Below, piece after piece: positions 34,992 through 44,222 of a DNA stretch of 64,000 bases. The position numbers and the translations under genes were made by a program. The notes under the pieces were generated by a model. It worked only from the letters and a program-made list of their open reading frames with translations, was not told the origin of the DNA and did no database searches. The stretch comes from Humitalea rosea (GTDB lineage: Bacteria; Pseudomonadota; Alphaproteobacteria; Acetobacterales; Acetobacteraceae), in the NCBI RefSeq assembly GCF_003253705.1, contig NZ_QKYU01000001.1:248001-312000 (forward strand), written 5' to 3'. Every line of letters begins with the position of its first letter. Position 1 is the first letter of the stretch.

Positions 34992-35959
34992 CCCCGGCGC
35001 TCGCGGTCACCGGCCTCACCGTCAGCTTCGCCACCGACCGCGGGGTGTTCCGCGCGGTGGATGGGCTGTCCTTCTCGGTGGCGCCCGGGGAAACGCTGGC
35101 GATCGTGGGGGAGAGCGGCTGCGGCAAATCGGTCTCCTCGCTCGCCATCATGGGGCTGCTCGAGGGCAATGCCCGGGTGGGGGGCGACCTCCGCCTCGCG
35201 GGGCAGGATCTGCTGGCGATGACGCCGGAGGCGCGGCGAAAACTGCGCGGCGCCGACATGGCGATGATCTTCCAGGAGCCGATGACCAGCCTGAACCCGG
35301 CTTTTTGCGCCGGGAACCAGATTGCCGAGGTCCTCGCGCTGCATCGCGGCCTCTCCCGCCATGCCGCGTATGAGGAGGCGATTCGCGCGCTCGACCAGGT
35401 CCGCATCCCCGATGCGCGTCGCCGCGCCGCGCAATATCCGCACCAGTTGTCGGGCGGCATGCGGCAGCGGGTGATGATCGCCATGGCGCTCGCCTGCCGG
35501 CCGAAGCTGCTCATCGCCGACGAGCCGACGACCGCACTGGACGTGACGGTGCAGGCGCAGATCCTGGAGCTGCTGGATGAGTTGAAGCGGGAGACCGGCA
35601 CCGCCATCGTCCTCATCACCCATGACCTCGGCGTGGTCGCCGACCATGCCGAGCAGGTCGTGGTGATGTATGCCGGCCGCGCCGTGGAAACCGCGCCGGG
35701 CGAGGCGATCTTCACCCATCCCGAGCACCCCTACACCATCGGGCTGCTGGGTGCCGCGCCGCGGCTGGACGGGCCGCGCGGGCGGCTCGCCAGCATCGAG
35801 GGCACGGTGCCCGACCCGATGCACCGCCCGCCCGGCTGCGGCTTCGCGCCCCGCTGCCCGTTTGCCGTTGCCGAGTGCACCGTCACCGACCCGGCGCTGA
35901 CCATGCTCGCCCCCGGCCATGCCGCCGCCTGCCTCCTGGCGCCGCTGGAGGCCGCATGA
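34988..35959 (+). CDS. dppD: Peptide/nickel-type ABC importer ATPase (DppD-like)
   Basis: A 323-residue ATPase of the Opp/Dpp class. Walker A is GESGCGKS (41-48), the signature is LSGGMRQRVMIAMAL, and Walker B is LLIADEPTTALD. The C-terminal extension has the oligopeptide-transporter signature with cysteines in GCGFAPRCPFAVAEC. It works with the next gene product as the motor of the importer. It overlaps both neighbours by 4 bp. The substrate cannot be stated: dpp, opp, nik and gsi systems all share this architecture. Confidence 0.9.
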   Translation: MTPALAVTGLTVSFATDRGVFRAVDGLSFSVAPGETLAIVGESGCGKSVSSLAIMGLLEGNARVGGDLRLAGQDLLAMTPEARRKLRGADMAMIFQEPMTSLNPAFCAGNQIAEVLALHRGLSRHAAYEEAIRALDQVRIPDARRRAAQYPHQLSGGMRQRVMIAMALACRPKLLIADEPTTALDVTVQAQILELLDELKRETGTAIVLITHDLGVVADHAEQVVVMYAGRAVETAPGEAIFTHPEHPYTIGLLGAAPRLDGPRGRLASIEGTVPDPMHRPPGCGFAPRCPFAVAECTVTDPALTMLAPGHAAACLLAPLEAA

Positions 35960-36984
35960 CCGCGCTTCTCGAAGCCTATGATCTGGTCAAGCATTTCCCG
36001 GTGCGGGATGCGATCGGGCGCAAGCGAGGCGCGGTGCATGCGGTCGATGGCGTCTCGCTCTCGGTCGCGGCCGGGGAGACGCTGGCGATCGTGGGCGAGA
36101 GCGGCTGCGGCAAATCCACCCTCGGCCGGCTGCTGCTCGGGCTGATCCCGCCGGATGAGGGCCAGGTGCGCTTTGGCGGCGAGGAGCTGACCCAGCTTTC
36201 GCCCGCCGCCCTGCGTGCCCGCCGGCGCGACATGCAGATGATCTTCCAGGACCCCTACGCGAGCCTGGACCCGCGCCAGACGGTGCAGGATGCCGTGGCC
36301 GAGCCGCTGCGCCTGCATCGCATCGTGCCCCGCGCCGGGGAAATCGCACGGGTTGCCTCGCTGCTCACCCGCGTTGGCCTCTCGCCGGAACATGCCCGCC
36401 GCTGGCCACATGAGTTCAGCGGCGGGCAGCGGCAGCGCGTGGCCATCGCCCGCGCGCTGGCCTCCGGCCCGCGGCTGATCCTGGGGGATGAGCCGGTCTC
36501 GGCGCTGGATGTCTCGGTGCAGGCGCAGGTGATCGAATTGCTGCGCGGGCTGATCTCGGAGATGGGGCTCGCCTTCATCCTGATCAGCCACGACCTCGGC
36601 GTGGTGCGCCAGATCGCGGACCGGGTGGCGGTGATGTACCTCGGCCGCATCGTCGAGGAAGGCCCCTCCGAGGCGCTGCTGGCCGCCCCCCGCCACCCCT
36701 ATACCCGCGCGCTGCGCGCGGCGGTGCCGGGCGGCGGGCGCCGTGCGGCCCCGGTCTCGGGCGATGTGCCGAGCCCGATCAACCCGCCCTCGGGTTGCCG
36801 CTTCCACACCCGTTGCCCCCATGTCGAGGACATCTGCCGCAGCGTCGTGCCGCCGCTGGCCGATGGCGTCGCCTGCCACCTCGCCGACCGGCTGCCCCCC
36901 TTCGCCGCCGTCGTGGACCGCCAGCCCAATGCGCGGCTCGTCCGCCTGCAATCCCGCTTTCGACCCCAAGGAGATGCCGCATGA
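35956..36984 (+). CDS. dppF: Peptide/nickel-type ABC importer ATPase (DppF-like)
   Basis: A 342-residue ATPase from ATG 35956, which overlaps the dppD stop. An upstream in-frame start at 35875 would lie inside dppD. Walker A is GESGCGKS (47-54), the signature is FSGGQRQRVAIARAL and Walker B is LILGDEPVSALD, typical of the DppF/OppF partner. The C-terminal cysteines (SGCRFHTRCPHVEDIC) are family-typical. An overlap with the binding-protein gene at 36981 couples it to the next gene. Confidence 0.9.
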   Translation: MTALLEAYDLVKHFPVRDAIGRKRGAVHAVDGVSLSVAAGETLAIVGESGCGKSTLGRLLLGLIPPDEGQVRFGGEELTQLSPAALRARRRDMQMIFQDPYASLDPRQTVQDAVAEPLRLHRIVPRAGEIARVASLLTRVGLSPEHARRWPHEFSGGQRQRVAIARALASGPRLILGDEPVSALDVSVQAQVIELLRGLISEMGLAFILISHDLGVVRQIADRVAVMYLGRIVEEGPSEALLAAPRHPYTRALRAAVPGGGRRAAPVSGDVPSPINPPSGCRFHTRCPHVEDICRSVVPPLADGVACHLADRLPPFAAVVDRQPNARLVRLQSRFRPQGDAA

Positions 36985-38519
36985 TCCGTCGCATGTTGCT
37001 GGCAGCCAGCCTCGCGCTCGCCGCCGCCGCACCGGCCCTGGCTCAGGCAACCCTGCCTCAGGCCCCGGCACCCACCGGAACCCTGCGCATCGCGCTCAAG
37101 GATGATCCGGACATCATGGATCCGACCCTGGCGCGGACCTACACCGGGCGCATCGTCTTCGCCGCACTCTGCGACAAGCTGTTCGACATTGACGAGAAGC
37201 TTGAGATCGTGCCGCAGCTCGCGACCTCCTACAAATGGGAGACGCCGACCAGCCTGCTGATCACGCTGCGCGACGGCGTCACCTTCCACGACGGCGAAAA
37301 ATTCGACGCGGCCGCGGTCGTCTATTCGCTGAACCGGCACATGACGATGCAGGGCAGTTTCCGGCGCGGCGAGATCTCCGACATGGACACCGCGGTGGTG
37401 GTCGATCCGCTGACCGTGCGGATCACCTTGAAGACGCCTTCGGCTGCCTTCCTGTCGCAGCTGACCGATCGCGCCGGCATGATCGTCAGCCCCAAGGCCG
37501 CCGAGGCCGCCGGGCGTGACTTCGGCCTGCACCCGGTCTGCACCGGCCCCTTCAGCTTCGTCGAGCGCGTGGCGCAGGACCGCATCGTGCTGCAACGCTA
37601 CCCCGGCTACTGGGACGCCGGGCGCATCCATTTCGCCCGGGTGATCTACCGCCCGATCCCCGACAACAATGCGCGCCTTGCGAATGTGCAGACGGGGACG
37701 GTGGAGTTCGCCGAACGCATGGAACCGGATGACGTCACCACCGCCCGCGCCAATCCGCGGCTCGCCGTCGCCCAGGTGCCGCAACTCGGCTACCAGAACA
37801 TCACCATCAACATCACGAACGGGCCGCGCGCCAATACGCCCATGGGCCGCGACGCGCGGGTGCGTCACGCCTTCGAACTGGCGCTGGACCGCGCCACCAT
37901 CAACCAGGTGGTCTACCAGGGCGCCTATACGCCGACCGCCCAGGCGGTGCCGCCGGCCAACCCGTACCACGTCGCCTCGCTGGTGCCGGAAGCGCGCAAT
38001 GTCGAACGCGCCCGCGCGCTGCTGCGCGAGGCCGGCGTCACCACGCCGCTCGCCGTGGACATGATCGTCCCCAACAACCCCGACCTGCGTCAGGTCGCCG
38101 AGGTGATCCAGTCCATGGTCGCCGAGGCCGGCTTCAACCTGAAGCTCTCGACCATGGAATTCGCCTCCTCCTTGCAGGTGACGACCCGGGGCGAGTTCGA
38201 GACCTACCTCGCCGGCTGGTCCGGCCGCACCGATCCGGACGGCAATATCTGGTCCTTCCTGCATAGCCGCGGGCCGCAGAACGACGGCCGCTACAACAAC
38301 CCCGAGGTCGATCGCCTCGCCGATGCGGCGCGGGCCGAGACGGATCACGACAAGCGCCTCGCCCTCTATACCCAGCTCTGGCAGATCGCGGTGGTGCAGG
38401 ATCGCGCGCGCATCTACCTCTGGCACGCCACCAACATCGTCATCTATTCCGCGCGGCTGGCGGGCTATCGCCCGATCTCGGACGGCATGATCCGGGTGCA
38501 GGACCTGCGCCTGCAATGA
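36981..38519 (+). CDS. dppA: Periplasmic solute-binding protein, peptide/nickel family (SBP_bac_5)
   Basis: A 512-residue protein whose ATG 36981 follows aaggag at 7 bp. The signal peptide (MIRRMLLAASLALAAAAPALA) is clear and argues against the longer frame from 36795. The mature part has the family-5 pattern: TLRIALKDDPDIMDPTLA, LATSYKWETPTSLLITLRDG in part, and GTGPF-like CTGPFSFVERV. It captures substrate in the periplasm for the DppBC channel. Placed between the ATPases and the permeases, in one overlapping operon. Confidence 0.9.
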   Translation: MIRRMLLAASLALAAAAPALAQATLPQAPAPTGTLRIALKDDPDIMDPTLARTYTGRIVFAALCDKLFDIDEKLEIVPQLATSYKWETPTSLLITLRDGVTFHDGEKFDAAAVVYSLNRHMTMQGSFRRGEISDMDTAVVVDPLTVRITLKTPSAAFLSQLTDRAGMIVSPKAAEAAGRDFGLHPVCTGPFSFVERVAQDRIVLQRYPGYWDAGRIHFARVIYRPIPDNNARLANVQTGTVEFAERMEPDDVTTARANPRLAVAQVPQLGYQNITINITNGPRANTPMGRDARVRHAFELALDRATINQVVYQGAYTPTAQAVPPANPYHVASLVPEARNVERARALLREAGVTTPLAVDMIVPNNPDLRQVAEVIQSMVAEAGFNLKLSTMEFASSLQVTTRGEFETYLAGWSGRTDPDGNIWSFLHSRGPQNDGRYNNPEVDRLADAARAETDHDKRLALYTQLWQIAVVQDRARIYLWHATNIVIYSARLAGYRPISDGMIRVQDLRLQ

Positions 38520-39463
38520 TCGGCTGGCTGCTGCGCCGCCTCGCGCAGATCATCCCGACCCTGCTGATCCTATCGGTGATGATCTTCGGGTTGCAGCAGC
38601 TCATGCCCGGCGATCCGGCGCTGATCCTGGCCGGCGAGGAACGCGGCGATCCGGTGGTGCTGGCGCAGATCCGCGCCGAGCTGCTGCTCGACCGCCCGAT
38701 CGCCGAGCAGTATTTCGTCTGGGTCAGCAAGGTGGTGCAGGGCGACTTCGGTTTTTCGTGGCGCATCCGGATGCCGGTCAGCCAGTTGATCCTCGAAAAG
38801 CTGCCGGTGACCTTCCAGCTTGCGACCATGGCCTTCGTCATCGCCATCGTGATCGGGGTGCCCTTGGGCATCCTCTCGGCGGTGAGGCGTGATACGCCCA
38901 CGGATTGGCTCGCCAATGCCGTGGCGCTGGCCGGGATTTCCACGCCCAACTTCTGGCTTGGGATCATGATGATCCTGTTCTTCAGCGTGAATCTCGGCTG
39001 GCTGCCGCCCTCGGGCTATGTGCCGCTGACCGAGGATTGGCGCGCCTCGCTCGCCACCACCATCATGCCGGCCTTTGTGCTGGGCTCGGGGATCGCCGGC
39101 GTGCTGATGCGGCACACCAGGGCCGCGATGATGACGGCGATGGCGCAGGATTACGTCCGCACCGCACGGGCCAAGGGGATGGCCGAGGGCGTCGTGGTGC
39201 TGAAGCACGCCTTCCGCAACGCGCTGATCCCGGTGGTCACCCTCGGCGCCATCGAATTCGGGCGGCTGCTGGCGGGCGCGGTGCTGACCGAGCAGATCTT
39301 CACCATCCCCGGCTTCGGCAAGCTGATCGTCGATGCCGTCTTCAACCGCGATTATCCGGTGGTGCAGGGGGTGGTGCTGGCGACGGCGTTGATCTTCGTG
39401 GTGCTGAGCCTGGTGGCCGACCTGCTCTACATGGCGATCAACCCACGGCTGAGGCAGGCATGA
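38516..39463 (+). CDS. dppB: Peptide/nickel-type ABC importer permease (DppB-like)
   Basis: A 315-residue permease with the DppB start WLLRRLAQIIPTLLILSVMIF, the MPGDPA motif in the first periplasmic loop and the coupling EAA-like segment DYVRTARAKGMAEGVVVLKHAF. About six helices. It overlaps the genes on both sides by 4 bp. It forms the channel with the next protein. Confidence 0.92.
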   Translation: MIGWLLRRLAQIIPTLLILSVMIFGLQQLMPGDPALILAGEERGDPVVLAQIRAELLLDRPIAEQYFVWVSKVVQGDFGFSWRIRMPVSQLILEKLPVTFQLATMAFVIAIVIGVPLGILSAVRRDTPTDWLANAVALAGISTPNFWLGIMMILFFSVNLGWLPPSGYVPLTEDWRASLATTIMPAFVLGSGIAGVLMRHTRAAMMTAMAQDYVRTARAKGMAEGVVVLKHAFRNALIPVVTLGAIEFGRLLAGAVLTEQIFTIPGFGKLIVDAVFNRDYPVVQGVVLATALIFVVLSLVADLLYMAINPRLRQA

Positions 39464-40311
39464 ACGCCGACAGCCCGCGCCGCCGCGCGCTGCGCCGCTT
39501 CTTCCAGCACCGCCTCGCGGTGCTGGGGCTGGTGGTGGTGGTGGTCTTCATCCTGGCGGCGGTGCTGGCGCCATGGGTCGCGCCGTATGATCCGATCCAG
39601 ACCTCCTGGACCCGGCTGCGCAAGCCGCCCTCGGCGGCCTTCCTGTTCGGCACGGATGAGAACGGGCGCGACGTCTTCTCCCGCGTGCTCTGGGGCGCGC
39701 GGGCCTCGCTGATGGCCGGTGTCGTCTCGGTGCTGGCGGCGATGCTGATGGGGGTGCCGCTCGGGCTGCTCGCCGGGCTCGCGGGCAAATGGACCGATGC
39801 GCTGATCTCGCGCATCGCGGACGCCATGCTCTCGGTGCCCTTCCTGATCCTGGCGATCGCGCTCGCCGCCTTCCTCGGCCCGGCGCTGGAGAATGCGATG
39901 CTGGCGATCGCGATCTCGGCGGCACCTGTGTTCGTGCGCCTCGCGCGCGGCATGGCGCTGGAGGCGCGCTCGGCCGATTGGTTCGAGGCCGCCCGCGCGC
40001 TGGGCAACCCGCCCTGGCGCACCGCCTTGCTGCATGTGCTGCCGAATATCGTGCCACCCTTGCTGGTGCAGGGGACGCTGGCGATCGCCGAGGCCATCAT
40101 CGCCGAGGCCTCGCTCTCCTTCCTCGGCCTGGGCCAGCAGCCGCCGCAGCCCTCCTGGGGCTCGATGCTGAATTCGGCGCAGCGGTTCCTGACGCAGGCG
40201 CCCTGGATGGCGATCTACCCGGGCGTTGCGATCTTCGTGGTGGTGCTTGCCTTCAACGTCTTCGGCGATGGGCTGCGGGACGCGCTGGACCCGCGCAGCC
40301 AGCGGCGCTGA
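39460..40311 (+). CDS. dppC: Peptide/nickel-type ABC importer permease (DppC-like)
   Basis: A 283-residue permease from ATG 39460, inside the end of dppB; the longer open frame from 38905 overlaps dppB wholly and is rejected. It has the DppC pattern: a short cytoplasmic N-terminus, LAPWVAPYDP, FLFGTDENGRDVFSR and the EAARALGNPPWRTALLHVLP coupling helix. It ends the operon, 4 bp from the convergent DUF3592 gene. Confidence 0.92.
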   Translation: MNADSPRRRALRRFFQHRLAVLGLVVVVVFILAAVLAPWVAPYDPIQTSWTRLRKPPSAAFLFGTDENGRDVFSRVLWGARASLMAGVVSVLAAMLMGVPLGLLAGLAGKWTDALISRIADAMLSVPFLILAIALAAFLGPALENAMLAIAISAAPVFVRLARGMALEARSADWFEAARALGNPPWRTALLHVLPNIVPPLLVQGTLAIAEAIIAEASLSFLGLGQQPPQPSWGSMLNSAQRFLTQAPWMAIYPGVAIFVVVLAFNVFGDGLRDALDPRSQRR

Positions 40312-40315
40312 CGCC

Positions 40316-40750
40316 TCAGCGGGCGGGCCTCGCCAAGCACAGCGCCGCCCCGACCAGCAGGAACAGCGCCGCGACGGTGCCGAGCACCACCGTCCCGATC
40401 CAGTCGCCCCAGGTGCCGGCCACCTCGGCACGGGGTGGCACGGTGGCGGGGTCGGTCATCAGCCGGACCTTGTCCCCGATCGCCCAATTGTCGAAGGCGG
40501 TGGCGGTGTTGCTCCGTGCCTCATGCGTCTGCCCCGCCGCATCCGTCCAGCGGAACACCGGGAAGGCGTTCCCGGAGCGGTTGCGCCGGGTGCGGAGCGT
40601 GTCCAGCCGCACCACCTCACCCTCGGCCGGCACCGCGCGGGTGAGGAAGTCGCGGGTATCCGCGCTGAGCGACCAGGCCGCGTAGCCCAGCCCCGCGCCG
40701 ACGAGGGCGAAGAGCACCCCGATGGCAAGGACCAGGCGCCGCGCCGCCAT
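40316..40750 (-). CDS. DUF3592 domain membrane protein
   Basis: A 144-residue protein with two transmembrane helices (about 6-28 and 116-138) around a small beta-rich extracytoplasmic domain containing PVFRWTDAAGQTHEARS and IGDKVRLMTDP, which is the DUF3592 pattern. No function is established. Its ATG is 1 bp after the stop of the alcohol dehydrogenase gene, so both are probably one transcript. Confidence 0.78.
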   Translation of the reverse strand: MAARRLVLAIGVLFALVGAGLGYAAWSLSADTRDFLTRAVPAEGEVVRLDTLRTRRNRSGNAFPVFRWTDAAGQTHEARSNTATAFDNWAIGDKVRLMTDPATVPPRAEVAGTWGDWIGTVVLGTVAALFLLVGAALCLARPAR

Positions 40751-40751
40751 G

Positions 40752-41810
40752 TCAGTTCACGAGCACGATCCGCCCGTTCACCTGGCCGGCCTTCAGCCGC
40801 TGCAAGGCGCTGTTGGCATGGTCCATCGGCTCGGCGCTGATCGGGATCGGCGGCAGCTTGCCGGATTTGGCGATGGCGACCAGCGCGCGCAGCTCCTTGG
40901 GGTTGCCGACGTAGGAGCCTTGCAGGGTCAGCGCCTTCATCGGCACCAGCGGCAGCGGCACGTCCAGCCCGCCGCCGAACAGCCCGACCATCACCAGCTT
41001 GCCGCCCTTCTGGAGCGAGTCGAAGGCCGCGCGCGCGGTCGCCGACCCATTCACCAGATCCACGATCGCCATGACCGGGCCACCGCAGGCGGCGATGATC
41101 TTGGCACTGGTGTCATCGCCGGAGGCCAGCACCGTGTCGGTCGCACCCGCCGCGCGGGCGCCGGCGAGCTTCTCCTCCGAGACATCGACGGAACAGATCC
41201 GCGTATGCCCCATGGCGCGCAGCACCGCGATCGCCTGCAGCCCAAGACCACCGGCGCCGATCAGCACGATCGCCTCCCCGGGCGGCATCGGCATCAGCTT
41301 GTTGATCGCGGAGAAGACGGTGACGCCGGAACAGGCATAGGTGCTGGCCAGCGCCGGATCGAGCCCCTCGATATCCACCAGGTGGCGCGGTTCGGGCACC
41401 AGGATATGGGTCGAATAGCCGCCGTTCTGGAACACGCCGAGCGCCTTGCCCTGGATGCAGAGGTTGTCGTCCTCGGCCTTGCAGCGTTCGCATTCGCCGC
41501 AGCCGACCCAGGGGAAGACGAGCTTGGTCTGCCCCTTCACCAGCCCCGCGCCCTCGGCCTCGGGGCCCCAGGAGAGGACCTTGCCGACCGTCTCATGGCC
41601 CATCGCCAGCGGCAGCTTCAGCCCGCGGTCCTTGAGGCTCATGGAGCCGCGGCTGCCGAGGTCGTAGCCGCCTTCCCAGATGTGCAGGTCGGAGTGGCAA
41701 ACCCCGGCGTGGGTGACTTCGAGCAGCACCTGCTTGCCGACCGGCACCGGCGTCGGCATGTCGATGTGCTGCAGCGGTTTTCCGGTCTCGACGACGGCCC
41801 AGGCACGCAT
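40752..41810 (-). CDS. Zinc-dependent alcohol dehydrogenase (MDR superfamily)
   Basis: A 352-residue medium-chain dehydrogenase. Catalytic zinc ligands are C38 (AGVCHSD), H71-E72 (GHE) and C160 (TYACSG). Four structural-zinc cysteines lie at 104, 107, 110 and 118 (GCGECERCKAEDDNLC). The NAD(P) loop GAGGLG is at 185-190. It would oxidise an alcohol or reduce an aldehyde in the cytoplasm; substrate unknown. All metal ligands are intact. It is the first gene of a two-gene unit with the DUF3592 protein. Confidence 0.92.
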   Translation of the reverse strand: MRAWAVVETGKPLQHIDMPTPVPVGKQVLLEVTHAGVCHSDLHIWEGGYDLGSRGSMSLKDRGLKLPLAMGHETVGKVLSWGPEAEGAGLVKGQTKLVFPWVGCGECERCKAEDDNLCIQGKALGVFQNGGYSTHILVPEPRHLVDIEGLDPALASTYACSGVTVFSAINKLMPMPPGEAIVLIGAGGLGLQAIAVLRAMGHTRICSVDVSEEKLAGARAAGATDTVLASGDDTSAKIIAACGGPVMAIVDLVNGSATARAAFDSLQKGGKLVMVGLFGGGLDVPLPLVPMKALTLQGSYVGNPKELRALVAIAKSGKLPPIPISAEPMDHANSALQRLKAGQVNGRIVLVN

Positions 41811-41885
41811 GGCGGCTTCCTTCCTGATTTCCCTGGGGGGATTCGAGACGCCTCCGGGCCGTTGGTCAACCCAGGCAGGGCCGGA

Positions 41886-42713
41886 TCACCCCAGGCGCTG
41901 GAACACCGCGCCCACGTCCCGCCGCGCGCCGGTGCCGTAGCGGGCGTGGCGGGCGCTGCCGGGCATGGCGGCCCATTCGCGGGCCTGGCCGCGCAGGAAG
42001 CCCGGCAGGCTCTCGAACAGCACGGCATGGGCCATGGCATCGGCCTCGATCGCCAGCATCGCGCCCTGGGTGATGTCGGTCAGGCGCAGCAGCCGCAGCC
42101 CGGCCTTGGCGCCGGCCGCGCTCAGCATCCGGCGGTAGTCCTCGATCGACCATCCGGTTCCCGCCGAGATCGAAAGCAGCCCCCCCGGCACCAGCACCCG
42201 CGTCGCCTCGGCCAGGAAGGCGGCGGCGCCGACATTGGTCAGCGTGCCGACGCTGGCCACCATGTCGAAGCTGGCATCGGCCAGGGGCAACGCCTCGCCT
42301 CGCGCCCGCAGCAGGGTGATGTCCGGCCGATGGCCGAGCCTGCGCCGCGCCGCCGCGATGGCGCTGGCGGAGGCATCGACGCCCGTCAGCCGGCATTGCG
42401 GCCAGGCCGCCGCGGCATAGGCGAGCCCGCCGCCCGCGCCGCAGCCGATGTCCAGCAGCCGCGCCGGCCTGGTCTGATGCGCCCCGGGGTGATGGCGCAG
42501 CACGAGTTCATACAGGTTCGCCTGCGACGGCGAGGCCGCCAGCTGCGGCACGGCCAGCAGCCCCGGCAGCAGCGGCCGGTAGCCGCCGTTGAAGAAGCCG
42601 GTATCGGCCACCGCGGGCAGCCGGTAGGCGATCTCATACGTCGCGCGGTTCAACCCGGCCCGCAGCCCGGCAGGCAACAGCCGGCGCAGCCGGTCAAGGG
42701 CGGTGAAGGTCAT
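41886..42713 (-). CDS. Class I SAM-dependent methyltransferase
   Basis: A 275-residue protein from ATG 42713, or 286 residues from an in-frame GTG at 42746. Neither start has a strong ribosome-binding site, so the choice is uncertain. Motif I is LDIGCGAGGG and the acidic strand-2 end is GVDAS; further Rossmann motifs follow (VLVPGGLLSISAG). These are typical of small-molecule methyltransferases of the UbiE-like group. Substrate unknown. It is divergent from the P450 gene, separated by 153 bp. Confidence 0.82.
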   Translation of the reverse strand: MTFTALDRLRRLLPAGLRAGLNRATYEIAYRLPAVADTGFFNGGYRPLLPGLLAVPQLAASPSQANLYELVLRHHPGAHQTRPARLLDIGCGAGGGLAYAAAAWPQCRLTGVDASASAIAAARRRLGHRPDITLLRARGEALPLADASFDMVASVGTLTNVGAAAFLAEATRVLVPGGLLSISAGTGWSIEDYRRMLSAAGAKAGLRLLRLTDITQGAMLAIEADAMAHAVLFESLPGFLRGQAREWAAMPGSARHARYGTGARRDVGAVFQRLG

Positions 42714-42866
42714 TTCGCTAAGCGCAATCCAAATTTCGCGACGCACTCATGCCGCATGGGGCATGGGCAGGCAAGCGGCCGGCGGGGCGCGCAATACCCG
42801 GGTCGACGCGCCACCGCCGGGCAGAACGTCGTGGCGTAACCGCCGGGTACGCATTACGGAATAAGG

Positions 42867-44222
42867 GTGACTGACGCCCCCTTCCTCACCCCCTATCCGC
42901 CCCGCTCCAAGACTCGCCTTCCGATCCATGTGCTGCTGCGGGAGGGGCGCAAATCCTTCCTCAACATGTTCCCGGAGAGCGCCTTCCGCTCGCCCTTCCT
43001 GCGCCAGCGGGTGCTGTTGCGCGACGTCTTCATCACCAACTCGCCCGAGACGGTGCAGGAGGCCTTCATCACCAAGGCGGCGGTGATCGAGCGCAAGAGC
43101 CCGCAGCAGCGCCACGCGCTGATCCCGCTGCTGGGCGATGGGCTGTTCGTCTCCGATGGGGCCACCTGGCGGGAGCGGCGGCGGGCGGTGGCGCCGGTGA
43201 CCCATGTCTCGCGCCTCGCCGAGCTGACGCCGCCGATCACCGAGACCGTCGCCGAACGCGCCGAGGCCTGGGCGGGGCGGCCCGAGGGCGCGCCGATCGA
43301 TGCGCTGGAGGAGATGGCCCAGCTCACCGCCGAGATCATCTGCCGCACCATCTTCGGTGGCAGGCTCGGCGCCGCGGCGGCGCATACGGTGGTGGAGGCG
43401 TTTTCCGACTACCAGGCGGCGGTCGGGCAGATGGACATCCTCTCGATGCTGGCGCTGCCCGAATGGCTGCCCCGGCCGCAGAGCGCCCGCGTCCGCCGCG
43501 CCGCCGGCCGCATCCATGGCGTGGTGGATGGGCTGATCGCCGAGGCGCGCGGGCGCCGCGAGGCCTCGCTGATCCGCAGCCTCGCCGAGGGCAGCGGTGC
43601 CGCCCTGACCCCCGATGCGCTGCGCAACGAGGCATCGGTGCTGTTCATGGCGGGGCATGAGACCACCGCCAATACCCTGGCCTGGGCCTGGTTCCTGCTG
43701 TCCCAGTCCCCGGCCGAGGAAGCCGCCGTGCAGGCCGAGGCGGATGCCGTGCTCGGCGGCCGCCCCGCGGGCTTCGCCGATTTCCCGAAGCTGATCCGCG
43801 CCCGGGCGGTGGTGGAGGAGACCCTGCGCCTCTACCCGCCGGTCCCGCTGCTGGCGCGGCAGGCGACGCGGGAGACCGAGCTTGCCGGGCGGCGGGTGCG
43901 GAAGGGATCGCTGGTGATGGCGGTGCCCTGGCTGCTGCACCGGCACCAGAATTTATGGGACCGGCCGGACCATTTCATCCCGGACCGCTTCATGCCCGGC
44001 GCGCCGCCGCCGCCCCGGCACGGCTACATCCCCTTCGCCGTCGGCCCCCGGGTCTGCACCGGCATGGCCTTTGGCCTGACCGAGGCGGTGCTCTGCCTCG
44101 CGACGCTGGCCGGGCGCTTCCGCCTCCGCCTGGAGCCGGGCGCCCAGGTCATGCCCGTCTGCCGCCTGACCTTGCGCCCGGGGGACCGTCTGCCGATGCG
44201 GCTGCATCACCGGCATGGCTGA
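42867..44222 (+). CDS. Cytochrome P450
   Basis: A 451-residue P450 starting at GTG 42867. The heme-binding loop FAVGPRVCTG supplies the thiolate C397. The I-helix oxygen-activation motif AGHETT is at 262-267 and the K-helix ExxR is E318-R321 (EETLR). No membrane anchor is seen, so it is probably soluble and needs separate redox partners, which are not encoded nearby. It overlaps the following acyltransferase gene by 8 bp, suggesting that the two act together, perhaps on a fatty-acyl or lipid substrate; that link is inference. Confidence 0.93.
   Translation: MTDAPFLTPYPPRSKTRLPIHVLLREGRKSFLNMFPESAFRSPFLRQRVLLRDVFITNSPETVQEAFITKAAVIERKSPQQRHALIPLLGDGLFVSDGATWRERRRAVAPVTHVSRLAELTPPITETVAERAEAWAGRPEGAPIDALEEMAQLTAEIICRTIFGGRLGAAAAHTVVEAFSDYQAAVGQMDILSMLALPEWLPRPQSARVRRAAGRIHGVVDGLIAEARGRREASLIRSLAEGSGAALTPDALRNEASVLFMAGHETTANTLAWAWFLLSQSPAEEAAVQAEADAVLGGRPAGFADFPKLIRARAVVEETLRLYPPVPLLARQATRETELAGRRVRKGSLVMAVPWLLHRHQNLWDRPDHFIPDRFMPGAPPPPRHGYIPFAVGPRVCTGMAFGLTEAVLCLATLAGRFRLRLEPGAQVMPVCRLTLRPGDRLPMRLHHRHG

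Noticed and set aside
38516-40311. A dppC start at 38905
   Set aside because: It would overlap the entire second half of dppB. The ATG at 39460 gives the normal DppC N-terminus and a 4-bp overlap.
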